Origin: Aestuariicoccus sp032586235
GTDB taxonomy: Bacteria; Pseudomonadota; Alphaproteobacteria; Rhodobacterales; Rhodobacteraceae
Length of the DNA stretch: 52,504 nucleotides
Direction: 5' to 3'
Assembly: GCF_032586235.1 (NCBI RefSeq)
Contig: NZ_JAWHTD010000030.1
Coordinates: 1 to 52,504, forward strand
This document shows positions 1-8,581 of the stretch, piece after piece. A model generated the notes under the pieces. The model saw nothing but the letters and a program-made list of their open reading frames with translations, was not told the DNA's origin and searched no databases. Within the stretch, counting starts at the first letter, position 1. Each line of letters opens with the position of its first letter. A program made the translations under genes and the position numbers.

Positions 1-71
1 ATGTTCCGACGCTACGAGGCCGCCCTGCCCGTCTCAACCGGAATCCTTCTGACAAAACCATAACGACACAA

Positions 72-358
72 GCCGCCCGACAATTCCTCAGATTTCGATC
101 TTCTCGGCGATGCTCAGCGCGTCGTCGAGTTCGACGCCGAGGTACCTGACCGTGCTGTCCACCTTGGTATGACCGAGCAGGAGCTGGACCGCGCGCAGGT
201 TGCCGGTCTTCCGGTAGATCAACGCGGCTTTTGTCCTCCGGAGGGAATGCGTCCCATAGGCATTTGGATCGAGACCGATCGCTGACACCCAGTCCCTCAC
301 GAGACGGGCGTGCTGTCGCGTCGAGAGATGGGGCGAAGCGTGGAACCTGCTCGGGAAC
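72..358. repeat. Direct repeat A, copy 1 (integrase 3' end)
   Basis: This 287-bp segment matches 7140-7426 almost base for base. The few differences cluster at 300-312. It covers the last ~90 codons of the small tyrosine recombinase that is intact at 7156-7788. Identity stops abruptly at about 358, where IS256-type sequence begins. Confidence 0.9.
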
Positions 359-531
359 CTGGCGCGACCGTCTTCGAGCTTGTCATCGGCGAACCCCGCC
401 ATCAGCGCGGCCAGTTCCGCCTCGATCGCTTGTTCAATCAGCTTGCGCGCGCCTTCCCGGATGACACCGGTCAAAGGGTCCGAGAAAAATCCGGATGGAT
501 CAGGCAGCGTGGCAATGGTAGTCTCTGGCAT
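88..531 (-). pseudogene. Chimeric ORF: IS256 transposase N-terminus fused to integrase C-terminus
   Basis: The first ~58 residues, from the ATG at 531, read like the start of an IS256-family transposase: MPETTIA..., then EGARKLIEQAIEAELAAL and LEDGRARF. From about position 356 the frame continues without a stop into the C-terminal half of a tyrosine recombinase. That part carries THSLR (the H-x-x-R pair), LLLGHTK and the Tyr of VRYLG, and it ends like the intact protein at 7156-7788. The recombinase Arg I and Lys region is missing, and so is the whole transposase catalytic domain, so neither activity is expected. An AAGGG-like ribosome site precedes the ATG. I read this as an accidental in-frame weld rather than a designed fusion. 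Confidence 0.75.
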
Positions 532-620
532 GTGGCATATCCCTTTCTCTGCAGAGAATTGACGGCGTCTGAACACCGCCATGATATGCCGCCCCTCAGG
601 GCATCACCAACTTTCGCCCA
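359..620 (-). mobile_element. IS256-family remnant (5' end of element)
   Basis: The remnant includes the transposase start codon (531) and about 90 bp of upstream leader. The outer end is probably near 620, because from 621 onward the sequence becomes the GST gene shared with 12,156-12,804. The inner end at about 358 abuts the integrase fragment. Only the first sixth of a normal IS256 element is present, and no second terminal repeat or target duplication can be recognised. The outer boundary is inferred from where the GST homology stops. Confidence 0.6.
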
Positions 621-1269
621 TTTCTCCGCCATGAACCCAAACGGTACCATCCCTGTGCTGAGGGACCCGAACCTCGGGCCGCTTTGGGAAACCGGCGCAA
701 TCTGTAGATATCTTGCAACAAGGTATGGCAGTGATAGCTTTTGGCCCGGTGATGTGGTCGCTCGGGCTGACGTTGATCGATGGGCAGAGTGGGCCAAGCT
801 CAACGTTGCTATGGCCTTCACGGTACCGATCTTTTGGCGTGTCGTGAGAACTCCAAAGGCGCAACGCGATCAAAAGACTATTCAGACGGCAGTCGATGCT
901 CTGGAACAAAAGCTGGCAATTGCCGATACTGCTCTTGCTACGCGTTCCTTTATCGTAGGCGACGAACTCACACTTGCTGACATACAGTTTGGTCACATTC
1001 TTTTTCGGTATTACGATATCGGGATACGCCGTGCCGACTTGCCGAATGTGCAAGCCTATTACAAACGTCTCGCCGAACGGCCCGCCTTCCGAGAACACGT
1101 AATGCTCTCCTACAACGAGTTGAAAGTCGATTAACTTCAAGCTTTGTGTGCTGTGCCTTCCAGTCGACGTCCGCTTCGAGCGGCGGTTTCAACGGGTCGA
1201 CGCACCAATGACCGCAGTGCGGAAAACCGGTCGATCGCTGCGCACGCCTCGGATGTCTCAGATGCGGAC
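621..1269. repeat. Direct repeat B, copy 1 (GST gene and 3' flank)
   Basis: From the ATG at 631, this segment aligns without gaps to 12,166-12,804 (constant offset 11,535), with only scattered substitutions. It includes the 3' two thirds of the GST gene and about 135 bp of downstream noncoding sequence. The match ends at GATGCGGAC in both copies. Confidence 0.92.
631..1134 (+). pseudogene. Glutathione S-transferase, 5'-truncated copy
   Basis: This is a second copy of the GST gene at 12,028-12,669, lacking the first 46 codons. Those codons carried the glutathione-activating N-terminal strand and helix. What remains starts at NPNGTIPVL, the cis-proline loop of the thioredoxin fold, and runs through the helical C-terminal domain to the same last residues. 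It differs from the full copy by only a few substitutions, such as Lys for Met in RTPKAQRD. The IS256 remnant abuts it at about 620. A product could start at the ATG at 631 but would lack half of the glutathione site, so it is called a pseudogene. Confidence 0.8.
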
Positions 1270-1701
1270 TTTCCAGACCTTCACGCCAATCAGTCCAACT
1301 GGCGCTTTCGGCCCCAACCGGACGTTCGGCCGTTTCATCTGCTGCTGCGGCGCCACCGTCAAACCGGCCGTTCGCTGCAGGCGCAAGATCGGGCGGTAGG
1401 CTAACTAGCGGTCTGCGGTCGGAGCGGCCTTTCAAGACCTTTACCGTCGCAAGTCGTCGGGGCCCACGCAAACCTGAGTGGCAGCAGCGCAGACTGCCCT
1501 ACCGGTAGCGCCGCCTGACCAAATGCCGCAAGCAGCGATGGTGACGATGTGGTCTTCGCGCGCAACTTAGCCAAAGTCATGTTTACGGCGCAATTTAGCA
1601 AAAACTTGCCATGAATTGCTCACGCTTCAGTCAGAAACACTGCGTATCGATTCCTGAAACAATGACCCTCACCGAGGTGTCGCAGGCATCGGGGAAACAC
1701 A
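1270..1701. other. Noncoding stretch, decayed sequence
   Basis: No convincing gene is seen in about 430 bp, and reading frames here are short and compositionally odd. The stretch holds CCGTTCGCTGCAG at about 1368. Its core TTCGCTGCAG recurs in the noncoding stretches near 11,697 and 12,906, which suggests a degraded dispersed repeat. Its 3' end must contain the promoter and leader of the gene at 1702. Confidence 0.5.
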
Positions 1702-3219
1702 ATGTGGACCTTCTGGGCCAGGATAGACAGTAACAGTGCAAACAATCCCGCGCTTAATCTTACGGGAGACCCGGCGGTCCAATTTTCATTAGTGGAGTCG
1801 GGCCCGAACGGCGACCTGACCCTCGACACCAATGGCGGCGCGCCCGATCCCGATACACAGGTCGATATCGGCGGCACGCTCTACGATTTTTCTTTCGAGC
1901 TGTCGGCCGAGCTTCCGACCCTGAATCGGGACGGCGCCGGTCAGGTTCCCGATCAGTTCGAAGGCTCGTCAATCTTCATCATCACGGTCCAGGATTACCC
2001 GTCAGCCGGTGATACGACCCGGCTGGCCTTCATGCCGGACGAGGCCGCAACCCAGACCGAAATGGATGCGTTTGGAAACGGGGCCATCGATTTGCAGGCC
2101 ACCGGGACCGAACCCGCGCCTGACTACATCGTCGAAGGCACCAGCGGTGCCGACGTCATCGACGCAAGCTATGGCGGCGATCTCGAAGGTGACCTGATCG
2201 ATAACAACGACGGAAACCCGTTGCAGCCGGGGACCGCCGGCGGCGACAACGACTCGGTTACTGCCGGCGCTGGCAACGACTATGTCGCCTCAGGGGCTGG
2301 CGACGACACCGTGTTGGGTGAGGATGGCGACGACACGTTGGACGGTGGTGTCGGCGCGGACTCTCTTGTCGGAGGTGCTGGCAACGACAGCATTCTGGTC
2401 GGGCAGAACGACACCGCCATCGGTGGCGCAGGCGACGATACGTTTACCCTGGTCGATCTGATGGAGGCAGACAGTGGGTCGATCACCATCGATGGTCTCG
2501 CGACCGGTGAAACCGGCGGCGATACGCTCGATCTCGGCGGTGTTGCCGACCGGACCACGCTTAATGTCACTTCGAACGTTGACGGCGAACAGAGTGGCAC
2601 GATCCAGATGTTCGATGGAACGCTGGTGTCGTTCTCGAACATCGACAACATCATCTGCTTCACACCTGGAACGGCAATTCTGACCGAACAGGGCTACCGG
2701 CCAATCGAGACGCTGAAAGCTGGTGAGCGTGTGATCACGCGCGACAATGGTCCCCGGCCGATCCGCTGGATCGGGACCAGCACGGTCAATGGGCGGGGGA
2801 GATTCGCCCCGATCGCTGTAAATACCAAGGTGATGGACGGCGCACGGCGGCCGCTACTGGTTTCACCGCAACATCGGATTCTATTCACCGGCTACAAGGC
2901 TCAGTTGCTGTTCGGGGAAAGTGAAGTTGTGGTCGCAGCCAAATATCTGGTTGACGGTCGCGACGTCCGTGTCGTTGAGCAGGATCGCGTCACCTATGTG
3001 CACCTGATGCTAGACCAGCACGAAGTGATCTTTGCCGAAGAAGCTGCGACCGAAAGTTTTTTTGCAGGTGAAACCGGCATTGCTGCGATCACCGATGAAT
3101 CCCGCGAGGAGATGTTTTCCATCTTCCCTGAACTGCGTTGGAATGCCGGTGCCTACGGAATGACCGCCCGTACGTGCCTGCGCAAACATGAAGCCCGTAT
3201 GTTGCTCGCTCAGAACTGA
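1702..3219 (+). CDS. RTX / Hint-2 domain protein
   Basis: The protein has 505 residues. The N-terminal ~150 residues form an acidic, probably beta-rich region. Residues ~190-240 contain glycine-aspartate nonapeptide repeats (GAGNDYVAS, GAGDDTVLG, GVGADSLVG), which bind calcium in RTX proteins exported by type I secretion. A Hint-2 domain starts at Cys319 (ICFTPGTAI) and includes RPIETLKAGERV, PRPIRWIG and SPQHRILF. In this family the domain resembles the self-splicing core of hedgehog and intein proteins and may cleave the chain. No classical signal peptide is seen, as expected for type I export. No exporter genes are adjacent. The start fits a GGGGAAA ribosome site. Such proteins are common in roseobacters, but the biological role of this one is unknown. 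Confidence 0.85.
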   Translation: MWTFWARIDSNSANNPALNLTGDPAVQFSLVESGPNGDLTLDTNGGAPDPDTQVDIGGTLYDFSFELSAELPTLNRDGAGQVPDQFEGSSIFIITVQDYPSAGDTTRLAFMPDEAATQTEMDAFGNGAIDLQATGTEPAPDYIVEGTSGADVIDASYGGDLEGDLIDNNDGNPLQPGTAGGDNDSVTAGAGNDYVASGAGDDTVLGEDGDDTLDGGVGADSLVGGAGNDSILVGQNDTAIGGAGDDTFTLVDLMEADSGSITIDGLATGETGGDTLDLGGVADRTTLNVTSNVDGEQSGTIQMFDGTLVSFSNIDNIICFTPGTAILTEQGYRPIETLKAGERVITRDNGPRPIRWIGTSTVNGRGRFAPIAVNTKVMDGARRPLLVSPQHRILFTGYKAQLLFGESEVVVAAKYLVDGRDVRVVEQDRVTYVHLMLDQHEVIFAEEAATESFFAGETGIAAITDESREEMFSIFPELRWNAGAYGMTARTCLRKHEARMLLAQN

Positions 3220-3560
3220 GCCTTTTATTTCGCTCTTTTGGGCCCAATCCAAATGGGGCGATCAAACGATTTGACCGCTTTGTGCAGGAGAGCCGACTTG
3301 CGGCTTTGCAGCATCGGGCCGGGGATTCTCGACGTTTGAATGGCGGCTTCCGACTCAACAATCGAGCTGTCTCTCGGCAGCAGAGAAGGTCAGCTCTCCG
3401 CCCATCCCTAAGGATGCTGCGCGGGAGACCAAGGTCCGAGAAGGGCTCAAGACAGACATCTGAGTCTTTTCGTCGGATGACCGGTTCATTGCGAAGAGCG
3501 GACCTCCATAGGAAGAAATATGCGCCCGGGCTCTGCGCACAATCTGCTTCGCGCAGTGCC
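3220..3560. other. Intergenic stretch without recognised feature
   Basis: About 340 bp lie between the convergent RTX/Hint gene and the recombinase gene. No gene, RNA or clear terminator hairpin was recognised. Confidence 0.4.
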
Positions 3561-4640
3561 TCAGTTTTCGCCTCTGGTGTCCAGCGTTCCCTTCCGATCC
3601 TCGGGTCCATCCCTTATGCTCCGCAACGCCGCAGCAACGCTCTGCGACGCCTTAAGCTGACTGGCCTTGATGTAGAAGTTCTCGGTGGTGGCCGGTGAGC
3701 GGTGCCCAAGAAGCAGCCTTGCGTGGAGCGCGTCCTCTGGCGATGTCTCTGCCAAGAAGGTCGCGGCGATAGTTCGGAAGGCATGCGGGGACAAGGCTTC
3801 GCCGAACAGATGCTCTGACTGGCGACGCACCCGATCGTAGATCGAGTGCTGTGCCATCGGCTTTCCTTTGCTGGCAAGCCAGAGTCGGTCGGTCTCGCTG
3901 GCGTTTGGGAATACCGGGCGGACATGATGGATGTAACGCGCGATGTGTTGGCCCAGGTCGTCGTGAAGAACCAGGTGGATTGGCTGATCGGTCTTTGTCT
4001 CTGAAGCCAAGAAGCGCAGATGCCATTCGTGGCCGCAGAGCTGTAGATGCTGCCCGATACGGATCATCGCCAGGTTGCTAGACCTGACAGGCGCAGAGAT
4101 CAGCAGGGCGACCAAAAGGGTATCGCGGTAGGCAATCCGATGCTTGCCCACGCTGAAGTCGCGGTCTGTCAGTCGATCGAGCTCGTAAAAGCAACGACCG
4201 AACATCTCCGCAGCCGAGAGAGCAGGCAGCGTCAGCGTGCGGCTGGGCTTGGCCCATTGCTTGAGGCGGTTCGACAGGTCCATGAGCCACCGCCAGTCTC
4301 GATCGGGTGACAGGGCTTTTGCCATCACCTTGAGGTCGCGCACGTAGCTCTCCACCGTCTTGGGCGCGACGCACGCCATCAACTCACGGGCATAGGCGGT
4401 AACCGCCTCAGGCGTGATACGGTCGGCCGGCGCTGCGTGGCGGTCGAGCATCCCAAGCGCGTCCAGCCACCCCAACCAGCCCGCATAATGCTTTTGGAGC
4501 GTGTGGCGTGTGGCTTCGCTCCAATGGGCACCTGGGCCGCGCCCTTCAAGAACATCTCCGTCACGGAGCAGCTCCTGCCACGCGGCACGGTCCTGCTTAG
4601 GCCAGGCCTCGAACGGCACGTTGGGCCAACCGCGTCTCAA
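3561..4640 (-). CDS. Tyrosine recombinase (integrase), second of an overlapping pair
   Basis: This is a 359-residue tyrosine recombinase. Catalytic residues are visible in order: Arg186 (APVRSSNL), a Lys near 216 (ASETKTD), His286 and Arg289 (SPHAFRT), His313 (LLLGHRS) and nucleophile Tyr323 (ENFYIKA). The N-terminal ~130 residues form the core-DNA-binding part. The start is probably TTG at 4640, which overlaps the TGA of the upstream recombinase as TTGA, with GGGGATGAG just before it. This indicates translational coupling. A GTG seven codons in is the alternative start. Two coupled recombinases suggest an element that needs both proteins, like the multi-recombinase RIT elements, but only two intact genes are seen here. 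Confidence 0.88.
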   Translation of the reverse strand: MRRGWPNVPFEAWPKQDRAAWQELLRDGDVLEGRGPGAHWSEATRHTLQKHYAGWLGWLDALGMLDRHAAPADRITPEAVTAYARELMACVAPKTVESYVRDLKVMAKALSPDRDWRWLMDLSNRLKQWAKPSRTLTLPALSAAEMFGRCFYELDRLTDRDFSVGKHRIAYRDTLLVALLISAPVRSSNLAMIRIGQHLQLCGHEWHLRFLASETKTDQPIHLVLHDDLGQHIARYIHHVRPVFPNASETDRLWLASKGKPMAQHSIYDRVRRQSEHLFGEALSPHAFRTIAATFLAETSPEDALHARLLLGHRSPATTENFYIKASQLKASQSVAAALRSIRDGPEDRKGTLDTRGEN

Positions 4641-6334
4641 GACTCATCCCCGCAGGAATCGTCTCGCAGCGCCTTGAGCAGCGTGTTGATACGGCGGCTG
4701 GCCGCAGGCCCTTCCGTGCCCAGGTAGGACTGGTACGTGGTGTTGAGCGACTTGTGGCCGAGGCGCCGACTGAGATCGAGCGCCAGCTCAGGTTGCCGCT
4801 CGACGACGATCTTGGCGATGGCGTGACGATAGAGATGCGGGGACATGCGGATACCCGCTTGCTTCCAGAGCGTCCGGCTCAGAGTGTCCCGCATGGCGGA
4901 GTATGATCGTGCGCCGCCGCCTTGACCGGGAAAGAGATATGGCCCCTGTGAGCCTGGCAGAAGCGGGCGATGATCTGCAACGAAGTGATCGAGCAGTTCG
5001 ATGGTCTCCGGCGGCAACTCCAGGTCCAGCGCGCGGTGGCTCTTGGTCTCATCGTCAGACAAGTGCACGAAGACCCGCTTGCCGCGCCGTCGGAGCTGGG
5101 TGTCCAGGTTGAGCTCCCGCAGGTTCTTGACCCGTAATCCGGTGAAGATCGCCAGCGAGATTGCAAGGGCGCGTTCCACGCCTTTCGCACGTCGAAGCTT
5201 GCTGCGCTGTTTGAGCGCCCGCTCGAGCTCCTCTTCCGGGAAGCGCAACAGGCGCTGGACCACCTCTTCGTCGTCGAATTGCTTAAGGCGCGTCCGATTG
5301 CGCTCTCCCATCCCGCCTGGGGATTTCGGCTTGAGGCGCTGGACGATCGCATGGAACGGCGCCAGCTGAGCCTCATCGTAGCCAAGGTGATGTCGACCGA
5401 CCGCGATCATCTGTGTGGCCATCTTGTGAGCGTAGCCTTCGGTCTTGACCGTTTCGCCTTTCAGGAAGGGACGCAGGGCCGCCTTGAAGTGATCCTCCAC
5501 GAAGAACACTTCGAAGCCGGTGATCTGGTCGATGGACACGGTGCCGGATTTGACAAGGGCCGTGGCCAACCGCCGAAAGGTGTAGCGATATCCCTCGATC
5601 GTGGCAGGGCGGAACGCCCGGACAGGCGCACTCGGGTCCAGGGGATCGGGATTGCGCAGGCGCTCTTCCCAAGACGCGACGGCCTGCTGGAAGCCCGCTG
5701 GAAATGCCTCGAGGGGCAACATGTAGGGATCGGTCTTGAAGGGAGAACCGAGCCGCTCGCCGGGCCACCTCGGCACATCCCGCAACGAGCGGTTCCAGGC
5801 GTGGATCGTCCGCTTGAAGATCGCCTTCGGCGACTTGGACATTACCTCGTGGCTCAACGCTTGCCAGAAGCCGCCCAGCATCGCGGTCTGGACCGCGTCG
5901 GGCGGGATCTGCATCACGGTGCAGTAACAAGCGAGCCGGCTGAGCGCCCACTGGTCTTCCTGGCGCGCCACGCGATCAAGAAGCGCGCGCCACTCAGGAG
6001 AGCGTTCGATCTCCTGCGTGATCCATGTCCGACGTGGGCCATGAGACTTGATGGCCCGAGTGACGATTGAGCGGATGTTGGCCAGCCGCTTCTCGGAAGC
6101 GCCGAGCTCAACCGCGCGCTTGTCCTCAAAGAGATCGCGGACAGCCGCCGCGGTCGCGGGCGTTTCCGCCAGATCGAGTCCCGTCCGATCTTCCAGGAAC
6201 CGGAATGCGGAGCGAAGGTCTCGAAGACGCGTGCCGGAGGCTTTCCCCATGGCCGCGTCGCGGACGTCGGCCAGCGTGATCCTCGGGATCGACGCAAAGA
6301 CATCTTTCGGTTCAATCGGCGTGTGATCAGTCAT
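4637..6334 (-). CDS. Tyrosine recombinase (integrase), first of an overlapping pair
   Basis: This 565-residue recombinase is longer than usual because of a ~370-residue N-terminal region. Catalytic motifs sit near the C-terminus: GLRVKNL (Arg I), DDETKSH (Lys), SPHLYRH (His-x-x-Arg), LGHKS and the Tyr of YQSYLG. I chose ATG 6334 because GGAGG lies 7 bp upstream. The open frame extends to 6388 without such a site. It overlaps the next recombinase by 4 bp, so the two are probably made together. A strong inverted repeat at 6399-6453 lies just upstream. An excisionase-like fragment on the same strand precedes that. Confidence 0.88.
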   Translation of the reverse strand: MTDHTPIEPKDVFASIPRITLADVRDAAMGKASGTRLRDLRSAFRFLEDRTGLDLAETPATAAAVRDLFEDKRAVELGASEKRLANIRSIVTRAIKSHGPRRTWITQEIERSPEWRALLDRVARQEDQWALSRLACYCTVMQIPPDAVQTAMLGGFWQALSHEVMSKSPKAIFKRTIHAWNRSLRDVPRWPGERLGSPFKTDPYMLPLEAFPAGFQQAVASWEERLRNPDPLDPSAPVRAFRPATIEGYRYTFRRLATALVKSGTVSIDQITGFEVFFVEDHFKAALRPFLKGETVKTEGYAHKMATQMIAVGRHHLGYDEAQLAPFHAIVQRLKPKSPGGMGERNRTRLKQFDDEEVVQRLLRFPEEELERALKQRSKLRRAKGVERALAISLAIFTGLRVKNLRELNLDTQLRRRGKRVFVHLSDDETKSHRALDLELPPETIELLDHFVADHRPLLPGSQGPYLFPGQGGGARSYSAMRDTLSRTLWKQAGIRMSPHLYRHAIAKIVVERQPELALDLSRRLGHKSLNTTYQSYLGTEGPAASRRINTLLKALRDDSCGDES

Positions 6335-6398
6335 GTCGGGACCTCCGGTTTGAGACACGCGTGGCCTCGGGAAGACTTGGGGGGACATTCCCCCGGAT

Positions 6399-6453
6399 TC
6401 GGGAAACCGTAGCAGACAATCCTCCGCTCAGACTGAGCGTCACGGTTTCCCGA
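6399..6453. promoter_or_regulatory. Nested inverted repeat upstream of the recombinase pair (candidate att or operator site)
   Basis: The 12-bp arms TCGGGAAACCGT (6399-6410) and ACGGTTTCCCGA (6442-6453) are perfect inverted repeats. A second palindrome, CGCTCA-GAC-TGAGCG (6425-6439), sits exactly between them. It lies 65 bp upstream of the recombinase start at 6334. Inverted arms with a central core resemble recombinase binding sites, but a promoter operator is equally possible. Confidence 0.5.
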
Positions 6454-6500
6454 GACGCTTGGAAAGCTTTACTTATCAGGACTTTAAGGGACACCATCGG

Positions 6501-6620
6501 TCACATCCCCCGCCGTTGCTTGATGTACCGATCGAGGTCCATTGGATGCACACGGATCATCCGGCCATCACGGATCACAGGCAGTTCGCCTGGGAGGTGT
6601 TTCGCGATTACTCGCTCAGC
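6501..6620 (-). pseudogene. Excisionase-like C-terminal fragment
   Basis: The minus strand ends with ERVIAKHLPGELPVIRDGR followed by MIRVHPMDLDRYIKQRRG and a stop. This pattern is typical of the second half of the small MerR-like excisionase/HTH domain, which usually reads '...GELPavriGr.vRi...DLe.yi...r'. The N-terminal helix-turn-helix residues are absent. Upstream of about 6617 the sequence is a GNAT gene on the opposite strand. It would have been the gene ahead of the recombinase pair, which fits an excisionase. This is motif reading only and the fragment is short. Confidence 0.45.
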
Positions 6621-7034
6621 GAGCGCGCCAAGCTGTCGATGGGGACGGACAATGTCGGCGATGCCTGGAGGAACTTCGCTTATTTTATCGGACATCAACA
6701 GCTCAGAGGCTTTGCCCCGCAGGCGATAGTCCTTCGACATGGGGAGGGCCGAGCGATAGGCGTAGCAGGGCCGCACTTTCCACCAGACTGGCCGGAACCA
6801 GAACTTGGCTGGCAGATTTGGGACGTCTCGTGTGAAGGGAAGGGCTATGCCTCCGAAGCAGTTCTCGCAGCCCGCAGATGGACAGCAGAGACTTTCGGCT
6901 GGCGGCGCATGCCCTCATACATCAAAGAAGAGAACGTGCGGTCCATTCGTCTTGCTGAACGGCTCGGATGTACGCTCGATGAAACCGCTAGGCGCCGATC
7001 GGATGGATCGCCTGTCTGGCGTCACCCAGAATGA
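6612..7034 (+). pseudogene. GNAT-family acetyltransferase, 5'-truncated
   Basis: From about residue SLSERAKLS the protein reads like a RimJ/RimL-type GNAT enzyme: AWRNFAYFIGH, LRGFAPQAIV, GVAGPHFPPDWPEPELGW, the acetyl-CoA loop EGKGYASEA, and the C-terminal ENVRSIRLAERLG. The expected N-terminal strand (the usual ERLxLRxxxxxD) is missing. Where it should be, an excisionase-like fragment occurs on the other strand. The open frame continues upstream to an ATG at 6459, but those ~50 residues do not look like GNAT sequence. It could be expressed as a chimera, though loss of the N-terminal strand makes activity doubtful. Confidence 0.6.
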
Positions 7035-7139
7035 AAATTTCTCGCCTCGTTTGCGCTTGAAAAACGTCGGCTTCGGGCTCTGAGCCGCCGCTCCGGCCAG
7101 AGGTGAACGCCGTCCGGTTTGAGATGGCGGGCGACCGCT

Positions 7140-7426
7140 GCCGCCCGACAATTCCTCAGATTTCGATCTTCTCGGCGATGCTCAGCGCGTCGTCGAGTTC
7201 GACGCCGAGGTACCTGACCGTGCTGTCCACCTTGGTATGACCGAGCAGGAGCTGGACCGCGCGCAGGTTGCCGGTCTTCCGGTAGATCAACGCGGCTTTT
7301 GTCCTCCGGAGGGAATGCGTCCCATAGGCATTTGGATCGAGACCGATCGCTGACACCCAGTCCCTCAGGATACGGGCGTACTGTCGCGTCGAGAGATGGG
7401 GCGAAGCGTGGAACCTGCTCGGGAAC
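7140..7426. repeat. Direct repeat A, copy 2
   Basis: This is the source-like copy of the 72-358 segment. It lies inside, and just downstream of, the intact small recombinase gene at 7156-7788. Confidence 0.9.
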
Positions 7427-7788
7427 AGGAACCCGCAACCGATCATCGGGGGCGACTTGACCCATTCAAGAACCGAGCTTCGCGTATTCTCGGAGACTTC
7501 GAACTGAACGGGCCTGCCCGTCTTGCTCTGGATGACCGACACGCGGTCGCGGACTGAGCCGCCAACGACGAGGTCACTGACGCGCAGACGAACGAGGTCA
7601 CACCCGCGGAGTTTGCTGTCGATCGCAAGGTGGAACAGCGCCAGGTCCCGAAGGTTATTGGCAAGTTCGAGCCTTGCTCGAATGGCCCAAACCTGTTTGG
7701 GCAGGAGTGGTCGCTTCTGGCCGATCAGTCGGCCCTTGTTCCATGCGGGACGTACCGGTCGCGTTGCTGGGAGCTGGATTCTGGACAT
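7156..7788 (-). CDS. Small tyrosine recombinase / integrase
   Basis: The protein has 210 residues and is essentially a catalytic domain with a very short N-terminus. It shows LRGCDLVRLRVSDL (Arg I), QSKTGRPV (Lys), THSLRR (His-x-x-Arg), LLLGHTK and Tyr in VRYLGVE. ATG 7788 (MSRIQLPATRP) is preferred because GGAGACC precedes it at good spacing, although the frame is open to 7845. Short integrases of this form are common on alphaproteobacterial plasmids and islands. A 3' copy of the gene lies at 72-358. Confidence 0.88.
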   Translation of the reverse strand: MSRIQLPATRPVRPAWNKGRLIGQKRPLLPKQVWAIRARLELANNLRDLALFHLAIDSKLRGCDLVRLRVSDLVVGGSVRDRVSVIQSKTGRPVQFEVSENTRSSVLEWVKSPPMIGCGFLFPSRFHASPHLSTRQYARILRDWVSAIGLDPNAYGTHSLRRTKAALIYRKTGNLRAVQLLLGHTKVDSTVRYLGVELDDALSIAEKIEI

Positions 7789-8005
7789 GATGGGGTCTCC
7801 ATCCAGCCCTCCCGCTCCTGGCGTCAGCACCGCGCCGACGCACACATCCTACTGTCTCCCTGCCAACGACCGCTTTGGGAACCAAGGGCGCGACCTACAT
7901 TGCTGCGGCGCAGTAGTCCGCTCCGAGCCCGAAGCGGACTTTTCAATGGACGGATCGAGGCGGGTCGGTATTCTCAATACATGTCCTCGCGAAAGTGAAT
8001 CGGTC

Positions 8006-8425
8006 ATGCATCCCACAGAGAAGATTGTGCGGCAATTCCACGAATCCTGGGACTTGCGCGATCCCGAGCGCGGCGTCGCTGTGATTGCGGACGACTGTCA
8101 GTTTGAGGATGTCGCGAGAGGTGAGAGCCAGGTCGGTCCCAAGGGATACAGAATGGACTACGAGCGGTGGCGGCGAGCCTTTCCCGATGGAGAGGTGAAA
8201 GTCACAAACGTCGTAGTCGACGGCGATCGGGCAGTCGTAGAGTTCATCAACCGAGGCACTCACACCGGTCCTCTGGAATCATCGCTCGGAACTTTTGAAC
8301 CGAGTGGTCGGTGGCAGGAGACACGCTACTGCAGTGTGATGCGGGTAAAGGATGGGAAGGTCGTCGAGGGTCGAGACTACTATGACGCTGCAACGGTTGC
8401 CCGTCAGCTAGGGCTGGTGCCGTAG
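8006..8425 (+). CDS. SnoaL-like / NTF2-fold protein
   Basis: This is a 139-residue small alpha+beta-barrel protein. MHPTEKIVRQFHESWD and DPERGVAVIADDCQFED form the opening helix and strand typical of SnoaL-like ester cyclases and ketosteroid-isomerase relatives. GPKGYRMDYERWRRAFPD and the late CSVMRVKDGKVVEGRDYYD follow the same fold. Active-site identity cannot be fixed from sequence, and family members range from cyclases to proteins without catalysis. It stands alone between two minus-strand genes. Confidence 0.7.
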   Translation: MHPTEKIVRQFHESWDLRDPERGVAVIADDCQFEDVARGESQVGPKGYRMDYERWRRAFPDGEVKVTNVVVDGDRAVVEFINRGTHTGPLESSLGTFEPSGRWQETRYCSVMRVKDGKVVEGRDYYDAATVARQLGLVP

Positions 8426-8581
8426 GCCCTTTACTCGAGGCTCGCGCGCTATTCCCTCTTGGACGCGGCTCAATGTCCCCGACATGGAGCCGGGAAATCA
8501 ACACGTCGACCACGAACCAACAGGGTCCGGCAGAGGGCGGGATGTCTACTCTGATCCCAAGGCGGCCATTTGGACGGATGA

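Noticed and set aside
1..63. A 20-codon open frame starting at base 1
   Set aside because: It is too short, at the window edge, and shows no recognisable family.
310..630. Plus-strand upstream extension of the truncated GST frame
   Set aside because: It crosses the integrase and IS256 fragments in the antisense direction. The homology with GST starts only at about 621.
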